Origin: Eudromia elegans
Lineage: Eukaryota > Chordata > Aves > Tinamiformes > Tinamidae
Direction: 5' to 3'
Length of the DNA: 64,000 nt
NCBI GenBank assembly: GCA_003342815.1
Contig: PTEX01000196.1
Coordinates: forward strand, 1,040,217 to 1,104,216
This document shows positions 58,679 to 64,000 of the stretch, piece by piece. Position 1 is the stretch's first letter. The number at the start of each line of letters is the position of its first letter. The position numbers and the translations under genes were made by a program. The notes under the pieces were generated by a model. The model saw only the letters and a program-made list of their open reading frames with translations. It had not been told where the DNA came from and did not search any database.

Positions 58679-61600
58679 ATATATATTCATGTGCAGTTAG
58701 CTGTCCTTATCTATGAGCATTTGTATCATTTTATACATATTTCAGTCAATTTGGTCCTGTTTTTTGTTAGTATTTTATACATGGAAACAGAGAAACAAGC
58801 CAAAAGACTTCATATCAATTTCCATGTTTAAAGACCACCTTTAGATCTATTTTCAATGTATATTATTTTGTTCCCTGCATTGTTGTATTATTGTTGTACC
58901 CCACATTCTTGAAGACAACGTTCTTAACAGCAACTCTATTTATTCCAGCAGCTTTCCACTACAAGAAAGTGTCTTAGAATCTAAGTGGAAGAGATGATCT
59001 AGGTAAGCCCTCATCTATCTGCTCCTTATTTTAGCTGCTTTATGAGTAGAGGAACAAAGGGAATATAATTAAATGCATGAGGAGAGAATCATATTACTAA
59101 GATAGGCATACGATAGCAGAAACCTGGATAAATTAACAGCGTACCAAGCAAGACACTTGAACCTACAATCTCTCACATAGACTAGGAGGTAGAGGATATA
59201 ATATTATTTCTCTTATCTCATTTTTTTTCCAGAGCTGATTTGCATGTTTTCAGGGAAATGGGTACTCACAAAAATCATATTTGCAAAGAGTGAACAAAAA
59301 TACATTTTCTAAATAGTAGGACTGTCACATTTGTAAATTTCCAGATTAACAACAGTCAAAACTCAAGAAGTTTGACTTTTATCTTCTCTTCTGCATTTAG
59401 GAATGGATCCATATCTGCCTACACAAACAGAAAAAATTTTCACTGGATTGTGGTTCAATTCTTAAAAATAAGACAACCCAGCACTCTAGAATTACATACT
59501 ACGATGAAATTTCTGTTTTGTATCTTGGAAATAAGCTTGGAGCCTTGGAAAAGAAGAATTGTAAAAATCTGTGATTTTGGATATGCATATTTTAATGGGC
59601 TTTGTGACAATAATCTTGGAGTATGATTTTCAGAGGCATTTTCCCAAATTCTTTCATTGAGGTATAAAATCATCATTACTTTGGAAAATAACTAGTTTCC
59701 TTGACCCCTAATTTTAGGCACTAAAAAGAAGTACTGAAGTATAGAAATTAGATTCAGGCTTAGATGAATACTTTGCCTTTGTCCTTCAAAGACAGCAAAT
59801 GCCTATTCCCATCACTGGCTGAACAGACAAACACCTTGTTTAGGGAGGCACAAAAGCAAAACCTTCACACCTGAGAATGGAGGTGAAGCACACCGTTCAC
59901 TCACTTAGCAGCCATAACCCTGCAACACTCCTACCCCAGGCAGCAGCTGAGGCCACTGTTTTCCATTTAGCCTGCAGCAATCACCTGTGACCCCACTGAA
60001 TCCCTAAAAGCATCAGGCATCTGTGTGACAGGTAGTATAAGAATTTGATCACAGATGAAATTATAAGGGGAGAGAAGTTAGGGTTTAGGATGTAGAATTT
60101 CATAGGGACTCTGAGAAAAACCCTAGGACCCTGCAGGTTCCTCCAAAACATACTTCTTTTGAAAACATAAAAATATAATTTGAAAATATGGGCATTGTTT
60201 CAAAATTCTTTGGACAGATAAAAGCTATTTTTAATTACAAGATATGACAGTTCTTTAGAGTCCATAGAGCTCCTGTTTCAACTGTCACAACCTTCAGTTT
60301 ATTATGAGATAGAGTAGCTGCTAAAAACAGTGTGGCTGAATGCATTTAAATCAAAAAGAATTTGAGTCTCTAAGGGAATCAGATACTCTATTTCAGACCT
60401 GCAGAAGTGAATCTATTATAAACAACCTAACTGGTACTCCAAAGACATTTATTTTGGGTTGGACACTGAATTAAGAAATAACAGTATTCATCATGATTTT
60501 ATCATGGCTTTGAAATAATTTTAAATCACTATTTGGAGACCTACATTACTAGGAATTATGTTCAAAAAAATGGCAGTTGCTCCTTCTCCCTCTTGCCCCC
60601 TCTAGTTCCACTCACACACACATTTCAATACGCCACTACTCATTCCCTGGACAATTTCAGGACTTTACTATTCATACATTCACTTACGTAAAGTCAGTTG
60701 TAACAGAACTGTAAAGAAATGGTAAACATGTTTATATAGTTTTCTTTAACATATCTAAAGGTAAGCCTGCATTGCTAAGAACTTTTGATCCCACCTGAGT
60801 AAATATCTGCCTTTAGGCTCCTCAGTAAGACAGCTCACTGGAATAAACTGATTTTCAATGGCCTCAAGTAGATCCTTCATGTTCTGCACAAACAGGAATC
60901 ATGTGATTACTTCCCTGAATAAGAAGCTCCAAGCCATGATTTTGGTTTCTCTATTAAAACAGTGCAAAAGAGAACAGAACCTTCAAAATGTTCCAAAGTC
61001 GGACAAACAATTTAAGATGTCTAGGATTAGTGCAATTATAACAAATACAAAATCTTTCAAATAATGTCAGACTCCTAGCAAATCAATAGATGAATTTAAT
61101 CTAAGCAACAGCAGTGGTAGCACTAGTTTTCAGGAATGTGCAGCCAGATCTTGCTTAGTCTGGCTATGTGTTTTCCTAAATATCACCCCAAATGTTTTAG
61201 GTCCCTTCCTGTTCAGAGATAAAGACAGAGCTATCAAATTGCCCTCTATGCAACTCTGCATCACCTGACCACTTACACAAAGCTGACAACAGTAAAGGCA
61301 GCCAATATATCAATGAAACTTAAATATTTTGTTATGTCCAACAGTATCTATTTCTTTTGTTCAGCTACTAGTACTATTACTACGTTATTGTATTAGTATT
61401 AAATTTTAATAACTCCATTCTGAAAGACATGATCGTGGCTTCAACTGCATCTCAGAGCCCTTGAGCCTTCAAGCCTCCCATCAGAAGTGACATTTTAGAG
61501 CAGCGGGCTCTGATGTCCATCCCTTAAAAGAAACAGTCTTTCAGCCCGAGCAGGCTTGCACTACAGCCTCAGTACATGCAGGTAACTAAATACTCTAATT

Positions 61601-62640
61601 AGTATTTCTGACCACCTCTAATTTCAAGTAACACTCATTGGCAAATGGGACTTTCCTACTCAAATTGCCAGACTTGCAACAAAAATCTATGATTATTTTA
61701 GCATGTGTCATCGCTAACTTGCTGTTACTGTTAAGATCGCTAGCCATACAACACAGTAAGGGGTATCAGAGATATTCATTAGCCATTTCCCTTTCCCATT
61801 TTGCTTGACAGTTTTGGCATTGAGTTTGCTGTTCACAAGTTGCTGTTGTCTAGGTGCTGAGGGGGTAGGGCTTTTCAACACAGATTGTGCAAGAGAAGAG
61901 AGGAAATGAGTTATAAATGGAAGTGACAGCTCTGGTGATAGCTTTCTGCTGATCTAGTTAACTGTGCTATAGTAGAGTCAAATGAACTGTTTGATTGTTT
62001 GTTGAACTGTGTTTCAGAAGAAATAAAAAGAAGCAATGAGTTCATATCGCCTTCCTCCTTTCAGTACAACGTGTTTAGTGCCTTTTCAATTTGCAGGAAT
62101 GAGATTGGTACCACATGTTCCTTATGGTAAAAGTTGCTGTTGTCTACAAAGTTGTAAAGCAGTAGCACATATAAAAAACATAACTTGGTACTTAACCGTG
62201 CAAGAGATCACAAGCAAACTCAGACAAAACTACATGTATGAATAGCTCCTAACATCTATTGCCAAGCTCCTGTTACACACACACTCTTTAAACTAGCTCA
62301 AAATAGCATAAAACTAGAGTACACACTCCGTAAATTGTATTCCAAGTACAGCTCTTGGTACCTGATACTTATGTTCAGGAAACTGTAGGTGGTGTTCAGT
62401 ACAGTGGGGCTACAATGAAACTATGATAGATGTAGGGCACCCACTGGTTCAGATCAGTGTTTGAGATTTCAAGATTCTGGGATTTCAAGAACCTTTGGAG
62501 ACTGGTTTCACCTCAGTCTCATTGAATGAACAATTGAAAATATCTGTTTCCTACTTTCCACACACATACCTGTTTATGAGCGAAAATTATACCTATGTGC
62601 TTGCATATAGAGCTGTGTATATATCTTATGTTACACATAC

Positions 62641-62674
62641 TACTTATTCATGAATAAGTATATACATGTATATA
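62641..62674. repeat. Two overlapping perfect palindromes
   Basis: TACTTATTCATGAATAAGTA (62641-62660) is a perfect 20-bp palindrome. TATATACATGTATATA (62659-62674) is a perfect 16-bp palindrome sharing two bases with it. Both have CATG at the centre. Confidence 0.9.
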
Positions 62675-63777
62675 TTTAATGATGAAAAGGGGGAAGGAAA
62701 TAATAAAGACAGGATATACTACACTTACACTATGGCTAAAAGTTAGCAGCTTTCCATATGAGCTACCAGGCTTCTGAAATTCCTTTAAAAAAATCTATAG
62801 AGAAAAAATCCTTGTAGGCACTTTTAATGGCTTCAGTCAATCATAGGTTGTGTGATTATAGGTCTTGATTGTGCTGGTTAAAACATTTCCTCCAGGGAAG
62901 AAAACATGAAGCATTCTGTAATGAAGAGTGCTCAGAAGACAAAATGGGAGACAGAAGCTCAAATCAATTTAATTTAATTTCATTTTCAATAAGAATATTC
63001 AGCTGAGGCAGATGCTCCAAATAGACTGTGTATTTGTGAGCAGGAGCTACAAGACTCCTCACATTGAAACTGGTACAGTACGGCTCAACAGGAGTGATGA
63101 TACCTAGAGCACGTGAAAGTTGCTGCCCGTACATACATGCCATTTCTTCATATGTGACATTTAGCTGGTGTGGGGACACAGGGGGTCCGTCACTGCATTA
63201 CTCCATGCAGACTCCCATTTTGCTTTAGAGGTTGGCAGGAAGAAATCTGTAATCTCAGAGAAGTTCTGCTACCCTTGCTAATCATCTCAGTTGCTTGAGC
63301 CTTCACCGACAGAAAAAATATCTAGCACTTTGCTGCTTAATTCTGCCTCAGATCACACTGACTAGACATGAATTTCACATTTACTGAATTATCTTCTCTG
63401 CTGGATACTGTACATTTCTGAGGGGTCGGTCAGTTATCCTGTCTTAAGTAAAAGCAGAGACAGTGGCCTAATTATAACTCTCCACCTGTAATGCAAACAT
63501 AGATTAGTATTTGATATGTGGCCCAAGCTAGCAAATGCTGTTCTGATTAGTTAGAAGAAATTACAAGTGAAGTTATCTCTAATAAGGAAATACTCATTGT
63601 ATATTAATTGCAAGCTCTGTTTCCTTCTGACTTTGAGGAAAGTATTAAAAGGCACAAGTACTTGGCTCACAAGACACAGCTTCAGCAAAAACACAAAATA
63701 TTGGCACAATTCCATCAAACATCCAACCCCTCTAAAGCCCTAATCTAACAAACAAAATTCTACTAAAGTTCATTGTT

Positions 63778-63946
63778 TATTTATGCCTTTCCCTCTTTCC
63801 CTCCCTCTTTCTTTCCTTCCTCCTTTCCTTCCTCCTTTCCTTCCTCCTTTCCCTTTCCTTTCCTTTCCTTTCCTTTCCTTTCCTTTCCTTTCCTTTCCTT
63901 TCCTTTCCTTTCCTTTCCTTTCCTTTCCTTTCCTTTCCTTTCCTTT
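63778..63946. repeat. (TTTCC)n pentanucleotide array with pyrimidine-rich head
   Basis: A C/T-only stretch. It begins as irregular CCCTCTTTCC sequence, passes through three copies of a TTCCTTCCTCCTT-like unit, and becomes a pure TTTCC array from about 63850 until the Ns. Its true length is unknown because it runs into the gap. Confidence 0.95.
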
Positions 63947-64000
63947 NNNNNNNNNNNNNNNNNNNNNNNNNNNNNNNNNNNNNNNNNNNNNNNNNNNNNN
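63947..64000. other. Assembly gap (N)
   Basis: 54 unresolved bases at the window end. They start inside the TTTCC array, so the gap was very probably caused by the repeat. Confidence 0.98.

Larger units (their letters stand above)
56219..63777. other. Unique AT-rich non-coding sequence
   Basis: About 7.5 kb without a recognisable gene or transposon. It includes short TATC/TA runs near 57358-57375, a tandem duplication at 58614-58678, a segment at 58280-58520 that looks like a conserved non-coding element, and stacked palindromes at 62641-62674. Confidence 0.6.

Noticed and set aside
1..64000. CRISPR arrays, operons, Shine-Dalgarno sites, plasmid or phage modules
   Set aside because: None are present. 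Repeat content and base composition indicate a vertebrate (bird) chromosome.

Overview
This window looks like a non-coding piece of a bird genome. The main evidence is the repeats: every recognisable protein-coding remnant belongs to a CR1 (chicken repeat 1) non-LTR retrotransposon, and most copies end in the CR1-typical octamer tail (ATTCTATG/ATTCTGTG) rather than poly(A). There are no L1/Alu-type or bacterial features. The background is AT-rich and unique, with the microsatellites and homopolymer runs usual for a vertebrate intron or gene desert. I cannot name the species. I found no convincing host-gene exon, tRNA, rRNA, CRISPR array or operon-like arrangement.

Layout. Positions 1-1734 are unique sequence with a (CA)n microsatellite. 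Positions 1735-5452 hold a long CR1 with degenerate ORF1 (SGNH esterase motifs) and ORF2 (endonuclease plus reverse transcriptase). Positions 5453-11930 are unique. Positions 11940-13191 form a GC-richer block with a weak LTR-like arrangement (TATA box, purine tract, AATAAA) and a T24 run. Positions 13192-20800 are unique, with two G-quadruplex motifs on opposite strands near 17.2-17.5 kb. An imperfect inverted-repeat element with tRNA-like box sequences lies at 20820-20945. A 295-bp solo LTR with a 6-bp target-site duplication occupies 22327-22621.

Further right, a short CR1 3' end sits at 23760-24094. A minus-strand CR1 (25470-26175) appears to be nested in an older plus-strand CR1. Positions 26461-37960 are mostly unique, with an unidentified GC-richer block at 36590-37383. 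CR1 copies follow at 37965-38642 (+), 41795-42010 (-, old) and 55023-56218 (+, the best preserved RT). The window ends in a long (TTTCC)n pyrimidine array that runs into an assembly gap of Ns (63947-64000).

No genes act together here. The history visible is repeated CR1 insertion from at least three age layers, one solo LTR, and local simple-repeat and palindrome formation. No previously undescribed biological system is demonstrated. The items most worth checking are the LTR with its target-site duplication, the nested CR1s, the inverted-repeat element, the stacked palindromes near 62.65 kb, the strong G4 at 52.57 kb, and several stretches that read like conserved non-coding elements.
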